A stretch of DNA of 20,417 bases, taken from Pseudomonadota bacterium (GTDB lineage Bacteria > Pseudomonadota > Alphaproteobacteria > Rhodospirillales > Magnetospirillaceae). The notes under the pieces are model-generated. The model was given only the letters and a program-made list of their open reading frames with translations, made no database searches and was not told the origin of the DNA. Shown here one piece after another: positions 19,620 to 20,417 of this stretch. Location of the stretch: positions 1 through 20,417 of the forward strand of contig JAFAAW010000123.1 in the NCBI GenBank assembly GCA_023426365.1, written 5' to 3'. A program made the translations under genes and the position numbers. Within the stretch, counting starts at the first letter, position 1, and every line of letters begins with the position of its first letter.

Positions 19620-20417
19620 ATGGACATGCTGGTCCGTCTGGACGAGGTGGGCAAGAGCTTCGGGGCGACGCGCGCCGTGGCCGGCATCACCGCGTCGGTG
19701 CCGGCGGGCCGCGTCACCGGGCTGGTGGGCGCCGACGGGGCGGGCAAGACCACGCTGCTGCGGCTGATGGCGGGCCTCTTGGCGCCCGACCACGGGGCGG
19801 TGACCGCATCGGACGCCCTGGGCTACATGCCGCAGCGCTTCGGCCTGTACGAGGATTTGACGGTGGCCGAGAACCTGTCGCTGTACGCCGATCTGCGCGG
19901 CCTGCCGGCGGGGCGGCAGTCCGACACCTTCGCCCGGCTGCTGGGGTTTTCCGGGCTGGCCGGCTTCGAGGGGCGGTTGGCCGGCAAGCTGTCGGGCGGG
20001 ATGAAGCAGAAGTTGGGGCTGGCCTGCGCCCTGGTGGCGACGCCCAGCCTGCTGCTGCTGGACGAGCCCAGCGTCGGCGTCGATCCGGTGTCGCGGCGCG
20101 AGCTGTGGCGCATGGTGCACGAGCTGGCCGGCCAGGGCGTGGCCGTGGTGTGGTCCACCGCCTATCTGGACGAGGCCGAGCGCTGCCATTCCGTGCTGCT
20201 GCTGGACCAGGGGCGGCTGGTCTATGACGGCCCGCCCAAGGACCTGACCGACCGCATGGCGGGGCGCAGCTTCGCCGTGCGCGGCCCCATGGAGCGGCGC
20301 GCGGTGCAGGCCGCCGCCCGGCGCCACCCGGGCGTGGCCGACGCCCTGATCCAGGGCGCGGCGGTGCGACTGGTGCTTGCCGAAGGGGCGCCGGTGCCCG
20401 ACGCCGCCGCCCTGGGC
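19620..20417 (+). CDS. ybhF: YbhF-like ABC transporter ATPase, N-terminal part (cut by right edge)
   Basis: It reads open from ATG 19620 to the window end, 266 codons with no stop. One nucleotide-binding domain is complete: Walker A GADGAGKT (37-44), a YMPQRFGLYEDLTVAEN Q-loop, signature LSGGMKQK (124-131) and Walker B LLLLDEPSVGVDP. The switch region is STAYLDEAERC, so the usual H-loop His is Ala. This degenerate switch, and the following DRMAGRSF segment, fit the first half of the two-ATPase YbhF protein. The second ATPase domain should follow outside the window. It has GGGGGCGGG upstream of the start and follows ybhG by 10 bp. It should energise export through YbhS/YbhR-type permeases. Confidence 0.92.
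   Translation, partial: MDMLVRLDEVGKSFGATRAVAGITASVPAGRVTGLVGADGAGKTTLLRLMAGLLAPDHGAVTASDALGYMPQRFGLYEDLTVAENLSLYADLRGLPAGRQSDTFARLLGFSGLAGFEGRLAGKLSGGMKQKLGLACALVATPSLLLLDEPSVGVDPVSRRELWRMVHELAGQGVAVVWSTAYLDEAERCHSVLLLDQGRLVYDGPPKDLTDRMAGRSFAVRGPMERRAVQAAARRHPGVADALIQGAAVRLVLAEGAPVPDAAALG

Overview
The window is GC-rich (roughly two thirds G+C by eye), with densely packed genes, short intergenic gaps and several start/stop overlaps. Protein styles fit an alphaproteobacterium of the Rhodospirillales/Magnetospirillum type: soluble multi-PAS hybrid kinases, a NodT-type outer-membrane lipoprotein, a PleD-like cyclase. The organism is an inference from style; no rRNA, tRNA or CRISPR array was seen.

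Layout. (1) Positions 1-125 hold the last 40 codons of an IS5-family transposase. Its stop codon lies in a CTAG palindrome that also supplies the stop of the next, convergent gene. (2) 122-1836 (minus) is a translationally coupled pair: a PleD-like REC-REC-GGEEF diguanylate cyclase, then a nucleoside 2-deoxyribosyltransferase-family protein (ATGA overlap). (3) 1837-2068 is a 232-bp gap with a 16-bp tandem repeat, followed by pepN (minus). (4) 4891-10447 (plus) is a three-gene signalling operon: a FIST-domain sensor, a soluble three-PAS hybrid histidine kinase with two receivers and an HPt domain, and a REC-HD-GYP c-di-GMP phosphodiesterase. (5) ppc (PEP carboxylase) lies convergent to it. (6) 13341-17919 (minus) is a macA-macB-NodT tripartite efflux operon. 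(7) yajQ (minus) encodes a small protein of a family with reported c-di-GMP binding. (8) Divergent from yajQ, ybhG and the start of ybhF begin a second ABC export system that runs off the right edge.

How it fits together. The strongest biological theme is c-di-GMP. A cyclase (REC-GGEEF), a phosphodiesterase (REC-HD-GYP), a candidate effector (YajQ) and a complete phosphorelay with a candidate sensor (FIST) lie within about 18 kb. The FIST + hybrid kinase + c-di-GMP output arrangement resembles the NosP/NahK nitric-oxide signalling systems described in Pseudomonas, Legionella and relatives. Here the output is an HD-GYP protein. The two export systems and the metabolic genes (pepN, ppc) look like ordinary chromosomal content.
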